Shown here: in pieces, positions 1 to 8,328 of the stretch | Layout: every line of letters begins with the position of its first letter | How positions within the stretch are numbered: position 1 is the first letter of the stretch | Made by a program: the position numbers and the translations under genes | Notes under the pieces: model-generated | Seen by the model: the letters and a program-made list of their open reading frames with translations, nothing else | The model's database searches: none | Told to the model about the DNA's origin: nothing | Assembly: GCA_017547805.1 (NCBI GenBank) | Contig: JAFYOR010000086.1 | Location: 1-38,876 of the forward strand | DNA from: Clostridia bacterium | GTDB lineage: Bacteria; Bacillota; Clostridia; Christensenellales; Aristaeellaceae | DNA length: 38,876 bases | Direction: 5' to 3'

Positions 1-1
1 G

Positions 2-1339
2 CATCCCGCTCCGGCAAGGTGCGCGGATGGCGCGCCCACGCAGGCGGCGCTTGACGCGCTCAGGGAGGAACGCGGCAAAGCCGAGCAGACGGCGGTATCG
101 GCGCTGAATGATGCCGCATCTGCGCGTGCGGCGGCGGAGTCGGCGCGCGAGCATGTCAGGAGCCTGACGCCGGAACTGCTTGGAAAACTTCAGGTGGACA
201 GCGTGCGCGATGCGGCGCGCAGAAAGCGGCAGGAAGCGCTTGACGAGGCGCAGGAGGCGCGTGCCTCAGCCCAAACCCTTCAGGCGCGTGCCAATCGCCT
301 TGAACAGACACAGCGACTGATTCCACAGAAAGAAGCGGAACTCACCGCGATGCAGCAGAAGCATTCTGCTGCTGCGGCGCAGGCGGCGGCGCTGGAGGCG
401 CAGGCCGGAGAGATGCTGCGCCAGGAAAAAGAACTGCGCGCCGCGCTTCACCATGAAAGCGAAGCGCAGGCCAGAAAACAGATCGCCATGCTCAAAACGG
501 AATGCGTGCAGATCGGGCGGCGGATGGAGGAGACACAGAAAAGCGCGGCGCAGCTCAGGGAATCGCTCACGGCGCTGTGCGCAAAACGGGATGCGCTGGC
601 CGGCAGGCTCGCCGGCGCGCCGGCGGAGGACGCCGCCGCTGCGCTGAACGTCATGCTTGAAGAAGTTGAAAGGACGCTTTCCGCGCTGGCGGCGCAGGAT
701 CGCGTGCTGCATACGCGGTTGACCACGAACGAGAGGACGCTTGCGCGTATGCGCAGCGGCCTTGCGGATGCGGCAAAGAAGCGGGAAAAAAGCCGCATGG
801 TCTATGCCCTCTCCGATACGGCGAACGGACAGCTCAGCGGCAGGATCAAGCTCTCGCTGGAAACGTATGTGCAGGGGATGTACTTTGACCAGGTCATCGC
901 CCGGGCGAATGTGCGCCTGAGCGCGATGACGCAGGGACAATACACGCTGCGCCGCCGGCAGGAGAGCGGAAAGGCCGCCAAGACGGGACTGAATCTGGAG
1001 GTTATCGACCACATCAACGCCTCCGCCCGCGATGTGCGCACGCTTTCCGGCGGCGAGTCGTTCATGGCGTCCCTCGCGCTGGCACTGGGGCTGAGCGACG
1101 AGATTCAGGCGAGCGCCGGCGGCGTGACGCTGGATACGCTCTTTGTGGACGAAGGCTTCGGCTCGCTGGATGCGCAGGCGCTCTCGCAGGCGGTTTCCGT
1201 GTTGGCGGGATTGAGCGAGGGCAATAAGCTGGTGGGCATCATTTCTCACGTGGAGGAGCTGAGCCGGCGCATCGACCGCAGGATCGTCGTGCGAAAGGGA
1301 AAGGACGGCGTCAGCCACGCGCAGGTGATTGCCGAATAA
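2..1339 (+). CDS. sbcC: Exonuclease subunit SbcC, C-terminal part (5' partial)
   Basis: This is the C-terminal half of the SMC-like ATPase of the SbcCD (Rad50-Mre11 type) nuclease, which processes DNA hairpins and double-strand ends. The frame is open from base 2, and the first residues read His-Pro, as expected just after the CxxC zinc hook of SbcC; this placement is inference. A long Ala/Glu/Arg-rich stretch follows, the returning coiled coil. The C-terminal ATPase lobe carries the ABC signature (LSGGES, about base 1041), Walker B (LFVDEGFGSLD, about 1138) and the H-loop (SHVEEL). The gene ends in a strong terminator. The N-terminal lobe, and presumably sbcD, lie left of the window. Confidence 0.93.
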   Translation, partial: HPAPARCADGAPTQAALDALREERGKAEQTAVSALNDAASARAAAESAREHVRSLTPELLGKLQVDSVRDAARRKRQEALDEAQEARASAQTLQARANRLEQTQRLIPQKEAELTAMQQKHSAAAAQAAALEAQAGEMLRQEKELRAALHHESEAQARKQIAMLKTECVQIGRRMEETQKSAAQLRESLTALCAKRDALAGRLAGAPAEDAAAALNVMLEEVERTLSALAAQDRVLHTRLTTNERTLARMRSGLADAAKKREKSRMVYALSDTANGQLSGRIKLSLETYVQGMYFDQVIARANVRLSAMTQGQYTLRRRQESGKAAKTGLNLEVIDHINASARDVRTLSGGESFMASLALALGLSDEIQASAGGVTLDTLFVDEGFGSLDAQALSQAVSVLAGLSEGNKLVGIISHVEELSRRIDRRIVVRKGKDGVSHAQVIAE

Positions 1340-1383
1340 GCCGTTTTTGGAAAGATACTTCTTTGAGTTGCACAATACAACAC

Positions 1384-1418
1384 AAGCCGCCTCCCGGAAG
1401 GGAGGCGGCTTTGTTATT
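1384..1418 (+). terminator. Intrinsic terminator after sbcC
   Basis: A perfect 12-bp GC-rich stem (1384-1395 with 1400-1411) closes a GGAA loop and is followed by TTGTTATT. It lies 44 bp after the sbcC stop and 27 bp before the stop of the convergent secreted protein, so it may serve both. Confidence 0.9.
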
Positions 1419-1437
1419 GCCGTGCAGAAACTACGCT

Positions 1438-2310
1438 TTACATTTCAAGAATGGCGCTGAAGACGAAATCCTCAAAGACGGTGTCGCCGTTGTTGCAGCG
1501 GCAGTTGAAGCAGCCTTCCACGAGCAGACCGTCTTCGGTATTCTTGACGGTGTAGAGCTCAAGGGTGGCATAGTCCTTGCTCTTGGGATTGATGTCGTCG
1601 TATCTGTAGTTGGAGGTCAGGCCTTCGACGCTGGATACCAGCCATCTCTTGTTATCCAGGCTGACTTCAAAGCCTTCGATGTACTTCTGGCCGCTGACGG
1701 AATAGACATCGCCGGAACGGGCGTGCTGCGGGAAGTACAGGCTGATGTACTTAAACGGCGCGCGCTCGGCCTTGAACATGATGCTGTAGGCATTGACGCT
1801 TGCCCATTCACCGGTGGAGGAGACTGTCAGATTGTAGTCGCGGTTGTTGTAGATGCAGGTGGCGTAATTGGTGCGCTCCTGATAGTCAAATTCCATGCCC
1901 TTCTGAACCAGCAGGAGCAGCTGACCGTCGAAGTTGGGAACGAGCAGCGCGCGCAGATCGCTGTTGTTCTGGACGGAATAGCCCGCCGCGCCGTCCACGG
2001 TGGTTGCGGTCACGGTGTAGCCGGCCTTGCGGCAGACGGTGGTGTAGCTGTCGATGAAACCGGTGACGTCGCTGGGACGCTCATACACATAGGCGTCGCA
2101 GATGTAGCCCTCGGCAAAGGCGTAATCCGCCTGCAGCAGCTGACCGTAGGTATCAAGCACCTTGGAGGGATCGGGCATCGGCTCGGCAGATGCGCCGCCG
2201 CCAAGTCCGGAAAGACCGCCGCCGCCAAGACCGGTCAGACCGGCGGCAGACGCTGCGGCGCAGGCAAAGCACAGGGAAAGCGCGATGAGCAGGGCGAAAA
2301 GCTTTTTCAT
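1438..2310 (-). CDS. Secreted protein of unknown function, paralogue of its upstream neighbour
   Basis: 290 residues with a clear Sec signal peptide (MKKLFALLIALSL...ASAA) and no lipobox. A Gly/Leu-rich stretch (GLTGLGGGGLSGLGGG) follows, then a DPxxxL-led domain of about 100 residues (around 47-145) that also occurs in the gene just upstream. Shared features are an AGY motif, an ALLVPNFDG/WLVPDYRG motif and a LLLLV...DY end. The second half looks beta-rich and ends with a CFNCRC cluster. The start has AAGGAGG eight bases upstream. It lies 42 bp after its paralogue, so the two probably share a transcript. I recognise no named family; an extracellular or wall-associated role is inferred from the signal peptide only. 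Confidence 0.85.
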   Translation of the reverse strand: MKKLFALLIALSLCFACAAASAAGLTGLGGGGLSGLGGGASAEPMPDPSKVLDTYGQLLQADYAFAEGYICDAYVYERPSDVTGFIDSYTTVCRKAGYTVTATTVDGAAGYSVQNNSDLRALLVPNFDGQLLLLVQKGMEFDYQERTNYATCIYNNRDYNLTVSSTGEWASVNAYSIMFKAERAPFKYISLYFPQHARSGDVYSVSGQKYIEGFEVSLDNKRWLVSSVEGLTSNYRYDDINPKSKDYATLELYTVKNTEDGLLVEGCFNCRCNNGDTVFEDFVFSAILEM

Positions 2311-2352
2311 GGGGAGACCTCCTTATGTCAATTCAATCAGATTCAGTGTGAA

Positions 2353-3042
2353 TCACGGTACCCAAACCGGTTGGCGCGTGTACCAGTAGCCAAGACCGTC
2401 ACAGGTTTCGCAGTAGATGGAGCAGGGCACCTTGACGCCGTAATTGCGGTACCAGCCGGAGCCGTGGCAAAGGCTGCATTTGCCGTTCACACAGGCGAAG
2501 CAGTCCTGCTTGACTTCCTTGTACTCGACATGACCGCCGCCGGCGGAGGGTACATAGGATGAGCCGCCGGAACCGGACGAGGACGTGACGGCGGGTTTTG
2601 GCGTGGGCTTGGGCGTCGGGCGGGGCGTCGGCGTCGGGGTGGGCAGGGGCGCGTAGTCAAGCGACGGGCTGACAAGGAAGAGCAGCGCACCGCGGTAATC
2701 GGGAACGAGCCATGCGGCTTTTGCGCCGGAGGCGACCTTGTGCGCGTCCATGTCCATGATGCGTCCCTCGCTGACGTCGTAGCCTGCGGCGCTGGCAAGG
2801 GCGACGTACTGCATTAGGAACTGGTCGTAATCCCCCGGCATGGGGAAGGTGAAGGCGACGTAGGGCAGCCCGTCTTCCACGACGTCCTCCTCGTAGAGGA
2901 AGGACGTCGTGCCGATCAGATCGGCTGGGTCGGGCAGCGCGCCGCCGTTTCCAATCAGACCGGACAGACCGGCTGCTGCGGCGGATGCGCTCAGCACCAG
3001 CAGCAGGATCAGTACGGCGGAAAGGATGCGGAGCATGTTCAT
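2353..3042 (-). CDS. Secreted protein with Pro/Thr linker and DnaJ-like CxxCxGxG zinc ribbon
   Basis: 229 residues from the ATG that has AGGAGG nine bases upstream; the frame stays open further upstream without a better start. Order: signal peptide (1-23), GLSGLIGNGG stretch, a domain shared with the downstream paralogue (about 38-130), a proline/threonine repeat linker (134-150), a Ser/Gly spacer, and a cysteine-rich tail. The tail has C181-x2-C184, C189-SLCHGSG (C189, C192) and C207, C211-ETCDGLG (C211, C214). The CxxCxGxG units are like those of the DnaJ zinc-binding region and would bind zinc if intact. A zinc ribbon on an exported protein is unusual. Function unknown. Confidence 0.85.
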   Translation of the reverse strand: MNMLRILSAVLILLLVLSASAAAAGLSGLIGNGGALPDPADLIGTTSFLYEEDVVEDGLPYVAFTFPMPGDYDQFLMQYVALASAAGYDVSEGRIMDMDAHKVASGAKAAWLVPDYRGALLFLVSPSLDYAPLPTPTPTPRPTPKPTPKPAVTSSSGSGGSSYVPSAGGGHVEYKEVKQDCFACVNGKCSLCHGSGWYRNYGVKVPCSIYCETCDGLGYWYTRQPVWVP

Positions 3043-3082
3043 TGTTATCCCTCCTGTTGAGTTGCTTGTGTTCTTTGTCATG

Positions 3083-3091
3083 AGTATAACA
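3083..3091 (-). promoter_or_regulatory. Extended -10 promoter for the secreted pair
   Basis: On the minus strand TGTTATACT (TGn plus TATACT) lies 41 bp upstream of the start at 3042. No good -35 is visible, which suits an extended -10 promoter. It suggests that the secreted pair is transcribed separately from the MATE gene. Confidence 0.45.
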
Positions 3092-3136
3092 TGAAATGCC
3101 GCACCAAAAGTCGCATGGGATGCAATTACCTGCAGA

Positions 3137-4516
3137 TTATCTGGCAGCAAGTTCTTCCGGCGTATAGTTTTTATAGACCTTCCGCAGAACGATGCTGAAG
3201 GAGACGATCAGCACGAGGAAAGTCAGCGCCCAGGAGACGGGATAGGAAAGCATGAGGCACTCGATCGTGGGATAGAGCCTGAAGAGCGTCATCACCCAGA
3301 GGATGCGCAGCGCACACGCGCCCAGCAGAGAAATGATCATCGGCAGCACGGAGTAGCCCACGCCGCGCAGCGCGCCCGTCATCACGTCCATGATGCCGCA
3401 CAGGAAGTACGGACCGCAGACCAGATACACGCGCATGAGGCCGGATTCGATGACCGCCGGATCCGAGGAATACAGGCTCAGCAGCTGACGGCCGAACAGG
3501 CAGCTGCCCGCGCCCAGCAAAACGCCCGAGACGAGCGCCCAGAACATACAGGCGTTCACCGCCGCACGGATGCGTCCGGGCTTGCGCGCGCCAAGGTTCT
3601 GGCTGGCGAAGCAGGTGACAGCCTGATGGAAGGTGTTCATCGCCTGATAGATGAAGCTGCCGATGTTCATGGCGGCGGCGTTGCCGGCGATGACGATGGA
3701 GCCGAAGCTGTTGACGGAGGACTGGATGACGACGTTGGAGAGGGAGAAAACGGAGGACTGAATGCCCGCCGGCAGACCGATGCGCACGATCTCCTTAAGG
3801 ATTGCGCCATTGATGCGCAGCGCACGGGGATTCAGGTGCGTCGGTCCGTCCATGCTCATCAGCGACAGGACGATGAGCACTGCGGATACCGCCTGAGAGA
3901 TGATCGTTGCCAGCGCGACGCCGGCTACGCTCATGTGGAAGAGGATGACGAAGATCAGATTCAGCACGACGTTAATCACGCCCGAAATGGTCAGGAAGTA
4001 CAGCGGACGCTTCGTGTCGCCCACGGCGCGCAGAATGGCGGCACAGAAATTATAGAGCATCTGCACCGGCATGCCGAGGAACAGCACGCGGACGTAAAGC
4101 ACGGCCAGATCGATGACGTCTTCCGGCGAGCCCATCAGGCGCAGCAGTGGACGGGCAAGCACGAAGCCGATGACCGTCAGCGCAGCGCCGCCGACCAGAG
4201 ACAGAAGCACCGCCGTGTGGACGGTGTCGCTGACCTTCTGGCTTTCCCTTGCGCCGGTATAGCGGGCGACGAGGACGTTGACGCCCACGGACAGACCAAT
4301 GAACATGCTGATGATCAGGTTATTGAGCGAGCCGACGGAGCCGACCGCGGCCAATGCCTCGCTGCCGGCGTAGCGGCCCACGACGATGGTGTCCGCCGCG
4401 TTGAAGGCGAGCTGCAGAATGCCGGAGAGCATGATCGGCAGGGCAAAAAACAACACCTTGGAAAGAAGCGGTCCCTGCGTCATATCCATTGTCCGGTGAG
4501 CGTGCGTTCTGAACAT
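3137..4516 (-). CDS. MATE family efflux transporter
   Basis: 459 residues, the usual size for a 12-helix multidrug and toxic compound extrusion antiporter, which exports organic cations or drugs using Na+ or H+. The N-terminal part (TQGPLLSKVLFFALPIMLSGILQ, then AADTIVVGRYAGSEALAAVG) is typical of the family in Clostridia, and hydrophobic segments continue to the end. The start has AGGAG with a 7-base spacer. An extended -10 (TGCTATAAT) lies 53 bp upstream. The substrate cannot be read from sequence. Confidence 0.93.
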   Translation of the reverse strand: MFRTHAHRTMDMTQGPLLSKVLFFALPIMLSGILQLAFNAADTIVVGRYAGSEALAAVGSVGSLNNLIISMFIGLSVGVNVLVARYTGARESQKVSDTVHTAVLLSLVGGAALTVIGFVLARPLLRLMGSPEDVIDLAVLYVRVLFLGMPVQMLYNFCAAILRAVGDTKRPLYFLTISGVINVVLNLIFVILFHMSVAGVALATIISQAVSAVLIVLSLMSMDGPTHLNPRALRINGAILKEIVRIGLPAGIQSSVFSLSNVVIQSSVNSFGSIVIAGNAAAMNIGSFIYQAMNTFHQAVTCFASQNLGARKPGRIRAAVNACMFWALVSGVLLGAGSCLFGRQLLSLYSSDPAVIESGLMRVYLVCGPYFLCGIMDVMTGALRGVGYSVLPMIISLLGACALRILWVMTLFRLYPTIECLMLSYPVSWALTFLVLIVSFSIVLRKVYKNYTPEELAAR

Positions 4517-4568
4517 GATGATTCTCCTTGACGGTTGTGCACAGGTGGGAAATGCATTGAATATATTT

Positions 4569-4577
4569 ATTATAGCA
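4569..4577 (-). promoter_or_regulatory. Extended -10 promoter for the MATE gene
   Basis: TGCTATAAT on the minus strand, 53 bp upstream of the MATE start codon, with no convincing -35. Confidence 0.5.
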
Positions 4578-4620
4578 CTGTTTTGTGCGGTGTGAGAAGA
4601 AAAATGGCGGGAAAGCGAAA

Positions 4621-4659
4621 ATACCGGAAACCGCAGCGCAGGCTTGCGGTTTCCGGTAT
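4621..4659. terminator. Long hairpin in the MATE/CDF intergenic region
   Basis: A perfect 15-bp stem (4621-4635 with 4645-4659) and 9-base loop. On the minus strand it is followed by TTTTC, on the plus strand by CTGAAAAAAGG, so it fits best as a terminator for minus-strand transcription. No gene ending here is visible. Confidence 0.6.
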
Positions 4660-4937
4660 CTGAAAAAAGGCGGCCGACAGATGGACGCTTAGCACGGAAG
4701 ACGGGCGGCCATGACGGCCGCAGCGATTCGCATGCGCAGCGCAGCGGCGTTTTTTCGTCCTGTCCGCGATGGCTGTGTGCCGCCTTCGCAGGTCAGCATA
4801 CCCCGAAAACACCCTGCATATGCAAAAAAGCGCATGCGGAATGAATCTGTGTGAAGGAGTTTGCACAATTGCGGAGAATCTGAATAAGATTACCCTGAAA
4901 GCGACCGATGAGGGTCGGGTTTGGAGGACAGAAGATT
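4660..4937. other. Intergenic stretch without a recognisable gene
   Basis: About 280 bases between the hairpin and the CDF start. Short frames exist on both strands but none has a good ribosome binding site or recognisable product. Several short GC-rich inverted repeats occur (for example ggcggccatgacggccg near 4714). It could hold a small RNA ending at the 4621-4659 hairpin, but I see no clear promoter for one. Confidence 0.4.
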
Positions 4938-6098
4938 ATGCTGCTTGAATGGATTGAAAAACGAATGTCTGCCGCTGCGGATCCGCGCAGCGCGCTGGGC
5001 AAGGCGGCAAGCGTCGTGGGCATTGCGATCAACGTGCTGCTTTTTGCCGCCAAGGCGCTGGCGGGCTTCCTGAGCGGATCGCTTGCGATTACGGCGGATG
5101 CGTTCAACAACTTGTCCGATGCGTCGTCCAGCGTGGTGAGCCTGCTGGGATTCAAGCTGGCGGATCGTCCCGCCGATGCTAAGCATCCCTATGGCCATGG
5201 ACGCTATGAATATCTTTCCGCGCTGTTGGTCGCGGTGATGATCATGGTCATCGGCGTGGAACTGCTCAAGGGCAGCGTTGAAAAGATACTGCATCCGCAG
5301 CAGGCGGCTTTCAGCGTGCTGACGGTTCTGATTCTGGGCGGTTCGATTGCCGCGAAGCTCTATCTTGCTCGGTTTAACCGCGCTGCCGGCAAGAAAATCG
5401 GCTCCGCTGCGCTGGTTGCGGCGGCGGATGACAGCCGCAACGACGTCATTGCGACCTCCGCCGTACTTTTGAGCGGCGTGATCAGCTGGCTCACCGGTCT
5501 TCATACGGACGGATACATGGGCGCGGCGGTCGCGCTCTTTATCCTGGTCAGCGGCGTCAAGCTGGTGCTGGAAACCATCGACCCGATGCTTGGCTCCATG
5601 CCCGATGCTTCGGAGGTGGATTATATCCGCGACAAGATCCTTGGCTATCCCGGCGTGCTGGGCGTGCATGATCTGCTTGTGCATGATTACGGCCCGGGCA
5701 GGCGGTTTGCCAGCGTGCATGTGGAGATGAGCGCGTCGGAGGATCCGCTGATTTCCCATGATGTGATTGACAACATCGAGCGGGAGTTTATGGAGGGGGA
5801 TGGGCTGCATCTCGTCGTACATTACGATCCTGTTGCCACGAACGATCCGCGCCTGCCGGTCATGCGTGAGGAAATCACGCAGATTGCGCAGGAGATCCAC
5901 GACGGTATCACGATCCACGATCTGCGCATTGTGCCCGGCGTGTCGCATACGAACATCGTGTTTGACTGCGTCCTTCCCTACAGCGCGCGGATGGATGAAG
6001 CTGCCGTGCGCAGGATGATTTCCGATCAGATGATGGCCCGGCATTCCAATCACTACTGCGTGATCACGGTGGAGCGCAGCTTTGTCCGGTGTGATTGA
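4938..6098 (+). CDS. Cation diffusion facilitator (possibly manganese type)
   Basis: 386 residues. CDF proteins export divalent metals in exchange for protons. ATG 4938 was chosen because GGAGG lies ten bases upstream; the frame continues further up without a site. The TM2 metal site reads N57-x3-D61 (DAFNNLSD), followed by the HPYGHGR loop (83-89) of the FieF/MntE branch. The TM5 site reads D165-x3-D169 (DDSRNDV). An N-D-D-D site is, as I recall, typical of manganese exporters such as MntE rather than zinc ones (H/D-D-H-D). A long C-terminal cytoplasmic domain follows, longer than in minimal CDFs. A terminator lies directly downstream. Confidence 0.92.
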   Translation: MLLEWIEKRMSAAADPRSALGKAASVVGIAINVLLFAAKALAGFLSGSLAITADAFNNLSDASSSVVSLLGFKLADRPADAKHPYGHGRYEYLSALLVAVMIMVIGVELLKGSVEKILHPQQAAFSVLTVLILGGSIAAKLYLARFNRAAGKKIGSAALVAAADDSRNDVIATSAVLLSGVISWLTGLHTDGYMGAAVALFILVSGVKLVLETIDPMLGSMPDASEVDYIRDKILGYPGVLGVHDLLVHDYGPGRRFASVHVEMSASEDPLISHDVIDNIEREFMEGDGLHLVVHYDPVATNDPRLPVMREEITQIAQEIHDGITIHDLRIVPGVSHTNIVFDCVLPYSARMDEAAVRRMISDQMMARHSNHYCVITVERSFVRCD

Positions 6099-6104
6099 CC
6101 ATGT

Positions 6105-6131
6105 CCCTCCCGTTTGTCGGGAGGGGCTTTT
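6105..6131 (+). terminator. Intrinsic terminator after the CDF gene
   Basis: Stem CCCTCCCG (6105-6112) with CGGGAGGG (6118-6125), 5-base loop, followed by GCTTTTC. Confidence 0.85.
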
Positions 6132-6148
6132 CAGTTTGCGCCCGGATG

Positions 6149-6157
6149 TGATATAAT
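6149..6157 (+). promoter_or_regulatory. Extended -10 promoter for the acetyltransferase
   Basis: TGATATAAT (TGn plus TATAAT) 41 bp upstream of the start at 6199; TTTCAG at the -35 distance is poor. Confidence 0.5.
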
Positions 6158-6198
6158 ATATAGAACTTTTTTTCTCGCAGGACAGGAAAGGGCAAAGC

Positions 6199-7422
6199 AT
6201 GAAACAGGGAAAGCTTCAGGATCGCCTTATGATGCGGCGGCTTACGACGGATGACACAGCGCAGTATAATGCGCTGCTTCGCTATGCGTTTCAGGTGACG
6301 GACAGCGAATTGGCGTCGCTTGGATGGAACCAGAAGGAAATGGAACGATCCAAAAAGCCCGTGCTCAAAAAGACCGAGTCCTTCGGCTGGTTTGACGGGG
6401 ACAAGCTCGCCTCGCAGATCAGCGTCTATCCCATGCAGGTCAACATTTTCGGCACGATGTATAAGATGGGCGGCGTCACGGGCGTGGCGACGTATCCGGA
6501 ATACATGGGCCGTGGCCTGATGCAGAGCCTGATTAAGACCGCGCTTGACGATATGCGCGAAAACCACCAGTGCGTGTCCATGCTCGTGCCTTACATGGTG
6601 CCCTATTACCGCAAGCGCGGCTGGGAGATCGTCTCCGACAAGATGACGTTCACCATCAAGGATTCTCAGCTGCCCAAGCGCCGCAAGGTCGGCGGCATGG
6701 TTGAGCGCGTAACCATTGACAGCGAGGATATCCGCACCGTGCACGATGCGTTCACCGCGGCCCGCCACGGCGCGCTCAAGCGCAATGAGCTGGAGTGGGA
6801 GGAATACTGGCGCTGGGAGGCGGATGACGTCGTCGTCGCCGTCTATTACGACGAGGACGGGGAAGCGACCGGCTACCTCGTTTACTACATCGCCAATGAC
6901 GTCTTCAAGATCAAGGAGCTGGTGTACATCAACCAGACGGCGCGTCACGGCCTGTGGAACTATATTTCTGCGCACTTCTCGATGATTGAAAAGGTGGTCG
7001 GCAACAACTACACCAACGAACCGATGGCCTTCCTGCTGGAGGACAGCGAGATTCAGGAGGAGATTGAGCCGTACATCATGGCGCGCATCGTGGATTTTGA
7101 GGAGTTTATCAGGAAGTATCCCTTTGATATCATCTCCATCCACGACGATTTGCATTTTGTCATCGAGGATCCGGTGATGGAGTGCAACTGCGGTGATTTC
7201 TCCCTGCGCTGGGACAAGGACGGAAATACCATCATCGAGCGCGGAGGCACGCAGGGCGAACTGGTGCGCTGCGATATTCAGACGCTGACGACGATGTTCT
7301 ACGGCTATAAGCGCCCGACATACTTAAAGCGCGCTGAGCGCCTGAAGGCGAACGAGCGCGCGGTGCGCATCCTTGAGGATATCATCCCCATCGAGCAGCC
7401 GTACTTTTCGGATTATTTCTGA
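6199..7422 (+). CDS. Eis-like GNAT N-acetyltransferase
   Basis: 407 residues, the length of the Eis family (two GNAT-type lobes plus a C-terminal sterol-carrier-like domain). The N-terminal GNAT fold includes GGVTGVATYPEYMGRGLMQSL, where the R-G-L stretch is the acetyl-CoA pyrophosphate loop (about 90-112), followed by SMLVPYMVPYYRKRGWEIV, typical of Eis-type proteins. Known members acetylate amines of aminoglycosides or polyamines; the substrate here is unknown. It has its own promoter and terminates before rlmA. No neighbouring gene suggests a substrate. Confidence 0.85.
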   Translation: MKQGKLQDRLMMRRLTTDDTAQYNALLRYAFQVTDSELASLGWNQKEMERSKKPVLKKTESFGWFDGDKLASQISVYPMQVNIFGTMYKMGGVTGVATYPEYMGRGLMQSLIKTALDDMRENHQCVSMLVPYMVPYYRKRGWEIVSDKMTFTIKDSQLPKRRKVGGMVERVTIDSEDIRTVHDAFTAARHGALKRNELEWEEYWRWEADDVVVAVYYDEDGEATGYLVYYIANDVFKIKELVYINQTARHGLWNYISAHFSMIEKVVGNNYTNEPMAFLLEDSEIQEEIEPYIMARIVDFEEFIRKYPFDIISIHDDLHFVIEDPVMECNCGDFSLRWDKDGNTIIERGGTQGELVRCDIQTLTTMFYGYKRPTYLKRAERLKANERAVRILEDIIPIEQPYFSDYF

Positions 7423-7487
7423 TGGATGCCGATGCGTGGCGCTGAGGCGTCAAGACCTCAGCCCGCAGGCAGATTCATGGAGAGATT

Positions 7488-8303
7488 ATGATCAATACGA
7501 TTCTTCCCCTTTTCCGCTGCCCGCTGTGCGGCGGAGAATTTGAAAAGAGAGACAGCAGCCTTGTATGCGCAAAACGCCATACCTTTGATATCGCGCGGCA
7601 GGGCAGCGTCAATTTCGTTCCCCAGCAGAAGGAGAGCTTCTATAAAAAGGAGCTCTTTGAATCCCGCGCGAAGGTTTTTGAAGCGGGCGTGTTTGCGCCG
7701 GTGATCGACGTGCTGACGCGGGAAATCGACCGCCATGTTCCCAAAGACCGCCCCGTGCTGCTGGATGCGGGCTGCGGCGAGGGGTATTATACCAAGGCCG
7801 TCTGTGCGCAAAGGGAAATGACGCGCATCGGGTTTGATCTTTCCAAGGAAGCGGTGAAGCTTGCGGCAAAGGGGCCGAAGACGTCGTTTTTTTGTGCGGC
7901 GGATCTGAAAAACATCCCGCTTGCCGACCACAGCTGCGACATTCTGCTGGATATCTTTACGCCCGCGAACTACGCGGAGTTTGCCCGCGTGCTTGCGCCG
8001 GACGGCGTCGTTTTCAAGCTTGCGCCCAGGGCGGGATACCTCAAGGAGCTTCGCCGGGCGGCGGAGCATCTTTTGCGCCGCAGTGAATACGACGGCGGTC
8101 AGGTTGAGCAGTATGTGAAGGAGAAGATGGATCTGATCGGGCAGCTGGCGATCACCTATACGCTGCCGGTTGCGCCGGAAACGGTTTATCACCTCGCGCG
8201 GATGACCCCGATGCTTGCAGGTGTCGACGTGGATGCGCTGGATCTTTCCGCTGTCACGCAGATCACCATCGACGAAACGCTCTACATCGGCCGCGTAAAA
8301 TAA
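7488..8303 (+). CDS. rlmA: 23S rRNA (guanine-N1)-methyltransferase RlmA-type
   Basis: 271 residues, normal for RlmA(I)/(II), which use S-adenosylmethionine to methylate N1 of G745 or G748 in 23S rRNA helix 35. The N-terminal zinc site C11-x2-C14...C27-x3-H31 is present, followed by FDIARQGSVNF, a family hallmark. SAM motif I is LLDAGCGEGYY (91-101), and LLDIFTPANYAEFARVL fits motif IV. Start chosen at ATG 7488 with GGAG five bases upstream. The threonine aldolase gene starts 25 bp after the stop, so rlmA, ltaE and the next gene probably form one operon. Which of the two guanines is modified cannot be decided here. Confidence 0.92.
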   Translation: MINTILPLFRCPLCGGEFEKRDSSLVCAKRHTFDIARQGSVNFVPQQKESFYKKELFESRAKVFEAGVFAPVIDVLTREIDRHVPKDRPVLLDAGCGEGYYTKAVCAQREMTRIGFDLSKEAVKLAAKGPKTSFFCAADLKNIPLADHSCDILLDIFTPANYAEFARVLAPDGVVFKLAPRAGYLKELRRAAEHLLRRSEYDGGQVEQYVKEKMDLIGQLAITYTLPVAPETVYHLARMTPMLAGVDVDALDLSAVTQITIDETLYIGRVK

Positions 8304-8328
8304 GCAAAGCAACAAAGGAGTTACGACC

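Noticed and set aside
4660-4937. NiCo or yybP-type metal riboswitch in front of the CDF gene
   Set aside because: The setting invites it, but I could not match the conserved core of either class on the plus strand.
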